A stretch of DNA of 64,000 nucleotides from Saprospiraceae bacterium (GCA_029251525.1 JAQXDE010000035.1:186001-250000), one strand, 5' to 3'. Numbered from the stretch's first letter, positions 52,038 through 60,374 are shown. Notes: generated from the letters alone by a model not told the origin. Translations and numbers: made by a program.

Positions 52038-53330
52038 ATGGCAAGAACACTTCAAGCAATAAAACAAAGATTTGGAATTATCGGAACATCTAGTCTTTTG
52101 GACCACGCCCTAAATACCGCTGTTCGAGTGGCTCCAACCGATTTGTCCGTTTTGGTTGTTGGAGAGAGTGGAGTAGGGAAAGAAGTTTTTTCTAAAGTGA
52201 TTCATTTTTTAAGTCCACGTAAGCACAGCCAATTTATAGCTATTAATTGTGGGGCACTTCCATCAGGGACAATTAATTCAGAATTGTTTGGTCATGAAAA
52301 AGGAGCATTTACAGGGGCTTCATCTGATCGAAAAGGATATTTTGAAACAGTCAATGGAGGTACAATATTTTTGGATGAAATAGCTGAGATGCCGTTAGAT
52401 ACTCAAGTGTTTTTATTACGAATACTAGAGTCAGGTGAATTCATGAAAGTTGGTTCTAATAAAGTTTTAAAATCAGATATTCGAGTTTTAGCAGCTACCA
52501 ATGTAGACCTAGAGGATCGGGTTGCTAAAGGAAAATTCAGGGAAGATTTATTTTATCGATTGAATACAGTGATGATTAAAGTTCCTGCACTGCGAGAACG
52601 AACTGATGATATTCCAATCTTGTTTCGAAAATTTGCTTCGGACTTTGCAGATAAATATCGAACGACTTCTGTGAGGTTAGATGAGAAAGCGCAGCTAGTT
52701 TTAGAAAACTATACATGGAAAGGAAATATTCGAGAATTAAAGAATGTGGCGGAAAGAGTTTCCTTAATGTCTGAAGAAAAAATAATTACTGCTGAACAAT
52801 TAATAGATTCAAATCCACATTTGCTTCAGAGGAATTTACCTGCTAAAACTAATCCTGGCAATAATGGAAATTCCAATTTTGAAGAAAGAGAGATTTTATA
52901 CAAGCTGCTTTTTGAAATGAAAGCAGATTTGAATGATTTAAAATCATTGGTTTTTGAAATGATAAAACGAAATGATTTAAAGGTTCCTGATTTACGTGAT
53001 TTACGAAGATTAGAGGCACCTTCCTTTTCAAAATCTGAGCAAAGAGATAGTTTTACAGAAGATAGTGAAAGGTTATTTTCTTCATCTAATACTCCATATC
53101 AAGATTCTAGTATGGATTATAATGAACATGATAGCCAACCTATAATTATTGAAAATCCAAATTATGAGCATGTAGAAGAAATAATGGAAACACTTTCTTT
53201 GGAAGCTATGGAGAAACAAATGATTGATAAAGCTTTGAAGAAATATAAAGGTCGTAGGAAAGAAGCTGCAGAAGAATTAGGCATTTCCGAAAGAACTCTT
53301 TACCGAAAAATAAAACAATATGAATTATAA
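52038..53330 (+). CDS. Sigma-54-dependent transcriptional activator without receiver domain
   Basis: The 430-aa protein starts almost directly with the AAA+ domain: Walker A GESGVGKE (42-49), the sigma-54-contacting GAFTGA loop (89-94), Walker B GGTIFLDE (107-114), and an arginine-finger region with FREDLFYRLN. A low-complexity acidic linker (about 275-385) leads to a C-terminal Fis-type HTH (KKYKGRRKEAAEELGISERTLYRKIKQYEL). There is no response-regulator, GAF or PAS domain, so its activity is probably controlled by expression or a partner. In Bacteroidota such a gene commonly follows miaB, as here; from memory lptE often follows next, but here a terminator ends the unit. Confidence 0.95.
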   Translation: MARTLQAIKQRFGIIGTSSLLDHALNTAVRVAPTDLSVLVVGESGVGKEVFSKVIHFLSPRKHSQFIAINCGALPSGTINSELFGHEKGAFTGASSDRKGYFETVNGGTIFLDEIAEMPLDTQVFLLRILESGEFMKVGSNKVLKSDIRVLAATNVDLEDRVAKGKFREDLFYRLNTVMIKVPALRERTDDIPILFRKFASDFADKYRTTSVRLDEKAQLVLENYTWKGNIRELKNVAERVSLMSEEKIITAEQLIDSNPHLLQRNLPAKTNPGNNGNSNFEEREILYKLLFEMKADLNDLKSLVFEMIKRNDLKVPDLRDLRRLEAPSFSKSEQRDSFTEDSERLFSSSNTPYQDSSMDYNEHDSQPIIIENPNYEHVEEIMETLSLEAMEKQMIDKALKKYKGRRKEAAEELGISERTLYRKIKQYEL

Positions 53331-53368
53331 AAAAGGCTCCATTCTTAAATGAGAATGGAGCCTTTTTT
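53329..53368 (+). terminator. Terminator of the miaB/sigma-54 activator unit
   Basis: AAAAAAGGCTCCATTCT/AGAATGGAGCCTTTTTT (17 bp, 6-nt loop). The stem begins at the stop codon of the activator gene. Confidence 0.95.
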
Positions 53369-53575
53369 TGGAAATTAATTAGTTTAGATTTGGGTAATTT
53401 GAATTTTATTAAAATTATTAAAAAATAATTTTCATGATTAGTTTAATATAAATTGTTTGCGTTTCATTCAATTTTTCCAATTTTATTTATAGAAGCTTTT
53501 TCTATATGGGTTTATGGCGCTAATCAGAATATTTTAAATTCTCAAAACATCTTCATTTAACAAAGGTTTATGGAA

Positions 53576-54559
53576 TTAAATTTTAGTGATTAAAGAAGTT
53601 TTGATGTGCTCTCCAAATTTGATGGCAACAAAATAATTTCCATTGCTGATATCTTGAATATCAATTTTCTGTGTAGTTAGAGTTACTGGAATGTTTTTAT
53701 CCAACAATGCAATTCCGTCAATTCCTAGAATTTTGACATTGGCAGTTTTTCCGGTTTTATAAGTGTTAAACTTTAGGGATAAAAATCCATCGTAGATTTT
53801 ATCTTGAATAACTTCGATAGTTTCTTTAGGTTGCGGAGAAGGGTTTTCTTTTGTGAACCCAACAATATCAGAAAGATTTTCTTTCGGTTTCATATCATTA
53901 AGTTTGATACCTCTGGTCATTTCTCTTTTCCCAGGGGGACCAGGTAACGCTTCAATCGTGAAACCCACCTTCTTTAAACTTCTTTTTACAGAACCTTTAG
54001 CGCAATAGGTAGTGAGTACTCCATCTATTTTTAAGGCTTCATACATTTTTTGCAGAATAGGTTCTTCCCATAATTCAGGCTGAGAACCTGGACCAAATGC
54101 ATCAAAGTAGATTAAATCGAATTGGTTTTTAAAAGTGATATCCTCAATCATCATTTTCATTTTAGTCAATTGAAAATGATTGTTCAATACATGAGGTTTT
54201 TCCCAATCTAATTCATGGATTTTTTGAAAAATGTTTTCTTTCTCTTTTAAAATTTCAGAAAAATTAAATTCATTAATAGTTTCCATTGAAAGAGGATAAG
54301 CTTCTACACCAATGTAATTTACGTCAACGTCCCTCTTTTTTGATTCCAAAAAAGTCATAAATGCATTTAAGCCGGTTCCGAAACCAATACCAAGAATAGA
54401 AAGTGAAGGGGTAGGGATTTTATGGTGAAAACCTGCATTTATAAAAACATGCTGTGTTTCTTGAATAGCACCGTACTTAGAATGGTAACTCACTCCATGC
54501 TTTTGCGAAAACAAGGAGTGGGAGCCGTCTTTAGTTATTATTAGTTGATTGTAAGCCAT
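53576..54559 (-). CDS. mnmD: MnmD-type tRNA methyltransferase with an extra T9SS-tail-like domain
   Basis: Residues 1-222 are the MnmD/MnmC2 methyltransferase that methylates the aminomethyl group of nm5(s2)U34 in tRNA. Visible are GVSYHSKYGAIQETQHVFI, the SAM-binding ILGIGFGTGLNA (55-66), YFDAFGPGSQPELW (151-164) and LPGPPGKREMTRG. Residues about 240-327 are extra. They read as a beta-sandwich closely resembling the Por secretion tail: NPSPQP, SLKFNTYKTGKTANVKILGIDGIALLD, then KIDIQDISNGNYFVAIKFGEH. No signal peptide exists, so export by T9SS is not expected. The stop of ytxJ abuts this ATG with no gap, making it the third gene of a tight operon. Confidence 0.9.
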   Translation of the reverse strand: MAYNQLIITKDGSHSLFSQKHGVSYHSKYGAIQETQHVFINAGFHHKIPTPSLSILGIGFGTGLNAFMTFLESKKRDVDVNYIGVEAYPLSMETINEFNFSEILKEKENIFQKIHELDWEKPHVLNNHFQLTKMKMMIEDITFKNQFDLIYFDAFGPGSQPELWEEPILQKMYEALKIDGVLTTYCAKGSVKRSLKKVGFTIEALPGPPGKREMTRGIKLNDMKPKENLSDIVGFTKENPSPQPKETIEVIQDKIYDGFLSLKFNTYKTGKTANVKILGIDGIALLDKNIPVTLTTQKIDIQDISNGNYFVAIKFGEHIKTSLITKI

Positions 54560-54898
54560 CTAGACAGGAAGAGATTCTTTTAAGTCATCAATGGTAATAT
54601 CAAGATGAGATTCATCGTAAACTACTTCTCCATCTTTTAATAAAATGACTTGAGGAGATTCATGATAAACCGAAAGTTCTTCACTTATATAATCGGAAAT
54701 GTTTCGATGAGCGATTAGGTCTAAATAATACGCCTCAAGTTTACTTTCAGAGATATCCCAATCTCCTTCGAGACGAAATTTTGCCATAGAACTGATAGAA
54801 CATCTCGTGCTATGTTTGAAAATAACACAAGGGACTTCTTTAGATCTTTCAATTATTTGTTGAACCTGATCAACAGATTCAAGGGGGATCCAATTCAT
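54560..54898 (-). CDS. ytxJ: YtxJ-like bacillithiol-system thioredoxin-fold protein
   Basis: The 112-aa protein matches YtxJ (DUF2847), a monothiol thioredoxin-like protein. The redox Cys33 lies in FKHSTRCSISSMAK, where thioredoxin would have CxxC, followed by YYLDLIAHRNISDYISEEL and the cis-Pro region SPQVILLKDGEVVYDESH. Members are proposed to reduce bacillithiol mixed disulfides. The gene starts 2 nt after the stop of the 58-aa lipoprotein gene and ends exactly where mnmD starts. This is a compact three-gene operon. Confidence 0.93.
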   Translation of the reverse strand: MNWIPLESVDQVQQIIERSKEVPCVIFKHSTRCSISSMAKFRLEGDWDISESKLEAYYLDLIAHRNISDYISEELSVYHESPQVILLKDGEVVYDESHLDITIDDLKESLPV

Positions 54899-54900
54899 TA

Positions 54901-55077
54901 TTATTTTAATATTTTGTTTGTGACAATAGGTACAGCTACTTTTGCAGCCTTCACAACAGTTTTGCTAATAGAAAAGTCACTAGGACATCCTATTCCTCTA
55001 TTACATGAGGTAGTAGAAACTAGGGCAAACAAGCATATAGCAACGGGGAGAAATTTCTTGAGTTTTACCGATTTCAT
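54901..55077 (-). CDS. 58-aa lipoprotein, function unknown
   Basis: The ATG at 55077 gives MKSVKLKKFLPVAICLFALV, then STTSC, a lipoprotein signal with Cys at residue 25. A short mature peptide follows (NRGIGCPSDFSISK, then TVVKAAKVAVPIVTNKILK) with a conserved-looking second Cys. The frame is clean to TAA at 54901-54903, two nucleotides before the ytxJ ATG. A TAnnTTTG promoter lies 33 nt upstream. I do not know the family, although small Cys-containing lipoproteins of this shape occur in Bacteroidota. Position as first gene before ytxJ suggests a link to thiol or envelope redox state, which is inference. Confidence 0.8.
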   Translation of the reverse strand: MKSVKLKKFLPVAICLFALVSTTSCNRGIGCPSDFSISKTVVKAAKVAVPIVTNKILK

Positions 55078-55109
55078 TTTGATTATTTTAGATATGTTAA
55101 AAGTAAGTG

Positions 55110-55117
55110 CAAAGTTA
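55110..55117 (-). promoter_or_regulatory. Promoter -7 element TAACTTTG of the lipoprotein-ytxJ-mnmD operon
   Basis: TAACTTTG followed by CAC on the minus strand matches TAnnTTTG 33 nt before the ATG at 55077. Confidence 0.6.
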
Positions 55118-55224
55118 AAAAATATATAATATTCTAAATCACATATTGTTCAATAACGTAGATAATTTTGCTGTTATTGTACGATATTTGTCAGCCTAAC
55201 AGACTTTTTCAATAAAAACATTAT

Positions 55225-56586
55225 ATGCGAATACATTTAATTGCGATTGGAGGTGCGGCAATGCATAATCTGGCTATAGCACTTTCTTACAATCATCATA
55301 CCGTAACAGGCTCAGATGATGAAATTTACAACCCTTCTAAGGAAAGACTCCGTAATCATGGTCTACTGCCTGAGTCTATGGGCTGGGATCCAGATTTAAT
55401 AACTAAAGATATTGATGTAATTATCTTAGGCATGCATGCTCGTATAAACAACCCTGAATTGAAAAAAGCGAGAAAACTGGGACTTAAAATCTATTCTTAC
55501 CCAGAGTTTTTATTTCAATATGCAAAAGATAAGCATCGTGTTGTAATCGCAGGTAGTCACGGTAAAACTACTACCACTTCAATGATACTTCATGTATTGA
55601 AAAATAATAAAATAGAATTTGATTACTTGGTTGGTGCACAAATTGAAGGCTTTGATTCTATGGTTCGACTTTCAGATGCGCCTTTGATGGTAGTGGAAGG
55701 TGATGAATATTTGTCCTCACCAATTGATAGGAGACCTAAGATTTTGCATTACAAGCCGCATGTTTCTGTTATTACGGGAATTGCTTGGGATCATATCAAT
55801 GTATTTCCTTCATTCGACAACTATAAGTCTCAGTTTACTAAATATATCAAAACGATTGAAAAAGGGGGAACTTTGTTTTTCTATAAAAATGATGAGCATA
55901 TCAATGATATTTTGGGGAAAATAAAAAATCCAAAGTTTGAGGCTGAAGCATATGAAGCATTTGATTCAACTATAAAAAATGGGAAATCGATCATTTTAAA
56001 TGAAAAAGGAAAACCTGTTGCTCTTAAAATTTTTGGAAAACATAATTTGGAAAACCTTCAAGCTGCTTTTTTGGTATGTAAGAAAGTAGGAGTTACAGAT
56101 GCTCAATTTTTCAAAACGATCAAATCATTTAAAGGAGCTGCGAGGCGGTTGCAACTTTTAAGTAAAACAAAATCTTGTCTTGCCTTTCTTGATTTTGCGC
56201 ATGCACCGAGTAAAGTAGATGCAACGATGAAAGCACTTAAAGCTCAACATCCAAAGCGAAAATTAATTGCTTGTCTGGAATTACATACCTTTTCTAGTTT
56301 GAACAAAGAATTTCTAACAGAATACTCACGTACAATGAATACAGCTGATAAGGCAATCGTTTATTTTAGTGAACATACTTTGGCGATGAAAAAATTACCT
56401 CCAATTTCGACACATGAAGTAAAAGTGGCTTTTGATCATCCAAATATTGAAGTGGTGACTGACAATGCAAGAATGCTTTCTGCCTTAAAAAGATTTAAAT
56501 GGGAAAATAAGAATTTGGTAATGATGACTTCTGGGAATTTTGGCGGATTGGATTTGAAAAAGGAAGCTAAAAAATTAATTAAATAA
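55225..56586 (+). CDS. mpl: UDP-N-acetylmuramate:tripeptide ligase (Mpl) / Mur ligase family
   Basis: The 453-aa Mur ligase has the N-terminal UDP-binding IGGAAMHNLAIAL (8-20) and the P-loop AGSHGKTTTTSMIL (about 111-124). The Mpl-type EGDEYLSSPIDRRPKILHY (about 158-176) and GIAWDHINVFPSFDNY follow, with a central-domain HNLENLQAA. The C-terminal domain has FLDFAHAPSKVDATMKAL and LELHTFSSLNKEF. Mpl reattaches recovered L-Ala-gamma-D-Glu-meso-DAP to UDP-MurNAc in peptidoglycan recycling; MurC is its close relative, and the EGDEY pattern favours Mpl. It complements the NamZ-like hydrolase in this window. Confidence 0.93.
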   Translation: MRIHLIAIGGAAMHNLAIALSYNHHTVTGSDDEIYNPSKERLRNHGLLPESMGWDPDLITKDIDVIILGMHARINNPELKKARKLGLKIYSYPEFLFQYAKDKHRVVIAGSHGKTTTTSMILHVLKNNKIEFDYLVGAQIEGFDSMVRLSDAPLMVVEGDEYLSSPIDRRPKILHYKPHVSVITGIAWDHINVFPSFDNYKSQFTKYIKTIEKGGTLFFYKNDEHINDILGKIKNPKFEAEAYEAFDSTIKNGKSIILNEKGKPVALKIFGKHNLENLQAAFLVCKKVGVTDAQFFKTIKSFKGAARRLQLLSKTKSCLAFLDFAHAPSKVDATMKALKAQHPKRKLIACLELHTFSSLNKEFLTEYSRTMNTADKAIVYFSEHTLAMKKLPPISTHEVKVAFDHPNIEVVTDNARMLSALKRFKWENKNLVMMTSGNFGGLDLKKEAKKLIK

Positions 56587-56600
56587 GAGTATTATTTTTT

Positions 56601-56670
56601 CCACATAGGTACATAGAAAACTAAGGTTTCTTTTTTTGTGAAAAAACTAAATTTTTATGTGCCTAAGTGG
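56601..56670. repeat. Imperfect hairpin between convergent mpl and symporter genes
   Basis: CCACATAGGTACATAG at 56601-56616 pairs with TATGTGCCTAAGTGG at 56656-56670 with two mismatches, around a roughly 39-nt loop. It may act as a two-way terminator; the arm sequence also looks like a dispersed intergenic palindrome. Confidence 0.55.
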
Positions 56671-56680
56671 TGAAGACATA

Positions 56681-58117
56681 TCATAATTTATCAAAATATT
56701 TCCTTGCCTCTTTCATCACTCTCGGTGCCATGAGGATTGTCGCAGTCATCGTCGGTATCGCCATCAATGCAAAACTTCCATCAATCAAATTAAGCATAGA
56801 GCTCAAGGGGTAAGTTGCTCCAACAATAATACTAGCTATATAAAAATAATTATAGAAGTGCTTATGCTTAGTTCCAACAATAAAGCCCATGCATTTTGAA
56901 CCATAGTAGGAGTATGAAAATAAAGATGAAACACTGAAAACGGCAACACACAATAACAATAAATAATTTCCAAAAACGGGGAATGAATTACTAAATGCTG
57001 TCGCGGTCAAACTCACACCATTAGCTGCTGAAGATTGCCAAACACCAGTTACCAAAATAGCTAAAGCCGTCAAAGTACAAACAATCAATGTATCTATTGC
57101 TGGTCCCAACATCGCTACCAAACCTTCTCGGACTGGCTCATTTGTTTTAGCAGCACCATGAGCCATCGGAGCAGTTCCGATTCCTGCTTCATTAGAAAAA
57201 GCACCTCGCCGTATACCCAATAAAATCAATCCTCCAACCATACCTCCAAGCAATGGATCACCAGAATAATTTTTTGCGGCAAATGCATCTGTGAAAATCA
57301 TCATGAAGTATTTTGGTACTTCTTCATAGTTTAATAACAGTATACACACGATTGAAATGAAATAGAGTAAAACCATTGATGGAACCAATTTAGCGGAGAG
57401 TTGACTGATTCTTTTTAATCCTCCAAGAATGACGACAGAGGTAATAATCGCTAGGATGATTCCAATAATTAGATTTACATTAAAGGTAACTTCAATTCCA
57501 TTTGGCTCAAGTAAAATATCACCAATAGCCTGAGTTAATTGATTAACATTAAAGACAGGTAATGCTCCTAATAATCCTGCTAGACTAAAAAATATAGCCA
57601 ACGGTTTCCAGTTTTCCCCTAAACCCTCTACAATAAAATACATTGGACCACCTTCCACGTTTTCTACTTTTTTTCCTTCTATATTTTCATCTAAGATACC
57701 TTCTGAATTACGATTTAAATTGATTGATTCTGCAGAGTCTGGTTCTTTTCCTCGATACATGATAGCTAATGTGGAAGTAAAAAACTTGGTACTCATTCCA
57801 ATAATTCCACTTATCCACATCCAAAAGATAGCGCCTGGGCCACCGATAGAAATAGCCACAGCAACTCCTGCAATATTTCCCATTCCTATAGTCGCTGAGA
57901 GTGCAGTAGTTAATGCTTGGAAATGGCTAATTTGACCTGGATCATTTGGGTCATCATATTTTCCTCGGAGAACTTGAATTGCATGAAACAGATATCTAAA
58001 AGGTAAGAATCTACTATATATTAAAAGCCCAAATCCACCTCCAATTAGCAAAAATAAGAGGGGTAATCCCCAAACGAAGGAGGCAAAGTCAGCAAGAAAA
58101 TTATCGATCAATTCCAT
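56681..58117 (-). CDS. Sodium:alanine/amino-acid symporter (AGCS family)
   Basis: The 478-aa polytopic protein with about 10-11 transmembrane helices matches the AGCS family. Diagnostic segments are ATIGMGNIAGVAVAISIGGPGAIFWMWISGIIGMSTKF, YRGKEPDS, EGGPMYFIVEGLG and NEAGIGTAPMAHGAAKTNEPVREGLVAMLGPAIDT. It imports alanine, glycine or a related amino acid with Na+ across the inner membrane. An insertion of about 25 residues (INLNRNSEGILDENIEGKKV) after YRGKEPDS is longer than in many homologues. It is monocistronic. Confidence 0.95.
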   Translation of the reverse strand: MELIDNFLADFASFVWGLPLLFLLIGGGFGLLIYSRFLPFRYLFHAIQVLRGKYDDPNDPGQISHFQALTTALSATIGMGNIAGVAVAISIGGPGAIFWMWISGIIGMSTKFFTSTLAIMYRGKEPDSAESINLNRNSEGILDENIEGKKVENVEGGPMYFIVEGLGENWKPLAIFFSLAGLLGALPVFNVNQLTQAIGDILLEPNGIEVTFNVNLIIGIILAIITSVVILGGLKRISQLSAKLVPSMVLLYFISIVCILLLNYEEVPKYFMMIFTDAFAAKNYSGDPLLGGMVGGLILLGIRRGAFSNEAGIGTAPMAHGAAKTNEPVREGLVAMLGPAIDTLIVCTLTALAILVTGVWQSSAANGVSLTATAFSNSFPVFGNYLLLLCVAVFSVSSLFSYSYYGSKCMGFIVGTKHKHFYNYFYIASIIVGATYPLSSMLNLIDGSFALMAIPTMTATILMAPRVMKEARKYFDKL

Positions 58118-58311
58118 ATTTTCGTTTTGTTTTTCCCAAACATACGGAATTAATGGTTAACCGCGAATGGTGAAGGATAAATTTCCAAAGAGTGGTTTTA
58201 TTAAAAAACATTTACATTTTATTTATTGCATTTTTTTAAACAAATGATCTTTATTATTTCTCAAATACTCACATTTTCGGAAATAAAATTGGAGCTTTTC
58301 TTTTTGGTTGG

Positions 58312-58659
58312 GTGGATAATAGATTAAATGAGTTGGAATCATTTTCATTTCAGTCAATAGTTTCCAAAGGTCAACGAACTGATTTACATATTTTAGATCC
58401 GAGATACTGGGATGCACTTCGGAAATTTGGTGTTAACGAAATTGAATCTATCAATTGTAGATATTATGAATCTCGAAAAACAGAAAAAACAGAAGCTGCT
58501 TTCAAAAACATTATCGAGAAAGATTACCTAGATATTTTTAATGAAAAGAAACGGACAAAATATTTTGAAGTTTTTGTCACAGCAATTCGTTCAGTCGAAA
58601 ATGGTGCAATGAAAGTGAAGTTCTATGGAGGTGATAATAAACTGAATTTCAAAAAATAA
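58312..58659 (+). CDS. Hypothetical protein, start uncertain
   Basis: A 115-codon frame begins at GTG 58312. The frame is open upstream to about 58234 without any ATG and reads GNKIGAFLFGWVDN just before the GTG. The body (LHILDPRYWDALRKFGVNEIES, ending AMKVKFYGGDNKLNFKK) has normal coding composition, but I recognise no family. The lack of a convincing start suggests a rare start codon or an N-terminally truncated gene. It lies between repeat-bearing gaps. Confidence 0.5.
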   Translation: MDNRLNELESFSFQSIVSKGQRTDLHILDPRYWDALRKFGVNEIESINCRYYESRKTEKTEAAFKNIIEKDYLDIFNEKKRTKYFEVFVTAIRSVENGAMKVKFYGGDNKLNFKK

Positions 58660-58724
58660 GCTCGCTCTCAAATTATCAATCTACTCAAAAAACGGATCGA
58701 CGATTTAGGAAAAACTGATTTTTT

Positions 58725-58813
58725 AACGATTAACGATTAATGGTGAACGGTTAACTTCCTAGAGTAAAACAAACCTTGGGAGATTAATCGTTCACCGTTA
58801 ACAGTTAACCGTT
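58725..58813. repeat. Long imperfect hairpin of the TTAACGGT type
   Basis: The left arm (58725-58759, AACGATTAACGATTAATGG...) and right arm (58778-58813) are complementary over about 35 bp with a handful of mismatches, separated by about 18 nt. Each arm is itself built from repeated AACGRTTAA units. The right arm reaches the stop codon of the TlpA-like gene. Similar core sequence occurs in the hairpin at 10792-10826 and, single-armed, near 58152. Confidence 0.75.
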
Positions 58814-60224
58814 ATTTCATCGAAGTTATTTTTGGCTGAGCTAAATCTGCCATGACTTCTTTAATTTCTTTAGAGGAAGGTCGTGGCGCATTTTTGTCCA
58901 TAATATTTCCATCTTTATCAATTAATAAGAATCTAGGAATTCCTCGAATTGCATAATCAGTACAAATGGAAGATTTCCAATCATTATCTGCCATCAATTG
59001 AATGCCACTTAATTCTTTTTCTTCCACCATTTTCAACCATTTTTCTTTGTCTTCCATTTTGTCGATAGACACACTCATGAAAACGATGTCCTCATTTTCA
59101 TGGTATTGAGCTTCCAATTCTTTTAAATGAGGAATTTCTCTTTTGCATGGGCCACACCAAGTTGCCCAAACATCAACATAAACACTTTTCCCTTTTAAGG
59201 CTTCTAAAGGAACTGCTTTCCCTTTAGTATTTGTATAATTAAAAGTAGGAGCAGGTTTTCCTTTTAATAATTTCATCGCAGTTGCGTAAGTATCACCAAT
59301 AGATTTTTTCTGTTTTTCATCTAAAGACATTTTATTGAACATTTCCACATACCTTTCTGCACCTGTAGCATCATTATAGTTTAGGAAATTGGTCAAAGTT
59401 TTTGATAAAATTCCAGATTTGATTTTATCACTTTTGATTTTGGAAGAGGCTGCCTCAAACATTCCTGCAAGGTTGTCCAATCCATCTCCGGCTTTTTGAC
59501 CCATGCTATTAATGTAGGCATTAGTCATTTGAGCATATTGGCGATTATTTTCAAAAGCAGTTTCATCGTTCAAATCTATTTTATCCATAAATGATAAATA
59601 GTCATCTTCTAATTCTAATTCAGGCGCTTCATCACCTGCATAATATGGATAATATGCAGGGTAATTTATTTTACTAGTTGCCCAAGTATATAGAATGGAT
59701 GATTTTTCATTGGTGATGAAATCAGAATTCATATTTTGATTAGCCGAGGAATATGTCTCCAAGTGCTGATTGTTTTCGGTTTTTATTTTATCCATCGAAG
59801 CTGCAAATTTTGCAGGAGTTGATGAAAAAGTTTCTTTCCTTTTTTCATTGTATTTTTCGTTCAAAAGATATTTGGCTAAAAGATAATTACTCTCTTCAGC
59901 ACCATCACCTGCTAATCTTAAAGTTTCATCAAATTCAGCTGGGTTTAAAAACAAAGTAACATTATCACCGGGTTCAAGATATAAACCACCGGATTCAGGT
60001 CCATGCTTAAAGGTGACCATTTCAGGTTGAGTTAATTCAAAGTTGAGGACAAATTTTCCGTCAACAACTTCAGCTATAAGAGTAGAATCTCCATAGCGGA
60101 TAGTAGCATTTTTAGAAACAGGGTTTTCAATGGTTCCTGTAATTTTTACTGCTTTTGAAGTTTCTGTATTTTGACAAGCAAAAAATAGAAATGTAGGGAA
60201 GCAAAAAATAAATAATTTTTTCAT
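58812..60224 (-). CDS. TlpA-like thiol-disulfide lipoprotein with DUF4369-type N-terminus
   Basis: The start is taken at the ATG at 60224 (MKKLFIFCFPTFLFFAC), giving 470 aa with the lipid-anchor Cys at 17. Residues about 25-105 resemble DUF4369, a beta domain common in Bacteroidota thioredoxin lipoproteins (VKITGTIENPVSKNATIRYGD, LYLEPGDNVTLFL). A helical middle part follows. The C-terminal thioredoxin-like domain (about 325-465) has the active site WATWCGPCKREIPHL with C357 and C360, FMSVSIDKMEDK, and the cis-Pro region RGIPRFLLIDKDG. It should reduce or exchange disulfides in the periplasm. Its stop codon lies in the right arm of the hairpin repeat at 58725-58813. Confidence 0.92.
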   Translation of the reverse strand: MKKLFIFCFPTFLFFACQNTETSKAVKITGTIENPVSKNATIRYGDSTLIAEVVDGKFVLNFELTQPEMVTFKHGPESGGLYLEPGDNVTLFLNPAEFDETLRLAGDGAEESNYLLAKYLLNEKYNEKRKETFSSTPAKFAASMDKIKTENNQHLETYSSANQNMNSDFITNEKSSILYTWATSKINYPAYYPYYAGDEAPELELEDDYLSFMDKIDLNDETAFENNRQYAQMTNAYINSMGQKAGDGLDNLAGMFEAASSKIKSDKIKSGILSKTLTNFLNYNDATGAERYVEMFNKMSLDEKQKKSIGDTYATAMKLLKGKPAPTFNYTNTKGKAVPLEALKGKSVYVDVWATWCGPCKREIPHLKELEAQYHENEDIVFMSVSIDKMEDKEKWLKMVEEKELSGIQLMADNDWKSSICTDYAIRGIPRFLLIDKDGNIMDKNAPRPSSKEIKEVMADLAQPKITSMK

Positions 60225-60374
60225 TGGAGGCATATATTTCTAATAGAAGAAAATTCTTCGCATTAAAGATAGTTTTTGATTTTGGAAAAAATAAAAAAGT
60301 CTTGGTAAGAAATTGAATATCTAAAAAGGAACAGATTCAAGATGAAAAATATTTCCCAATAAATAATAAAAATG

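Noticed and set aside
52038-53330. Response-regulator or two-component role for the sigma-54 activator
   Set aside because: No receiver domain precedes the AAA+ domain, and no histidine kinase gene is nearby.
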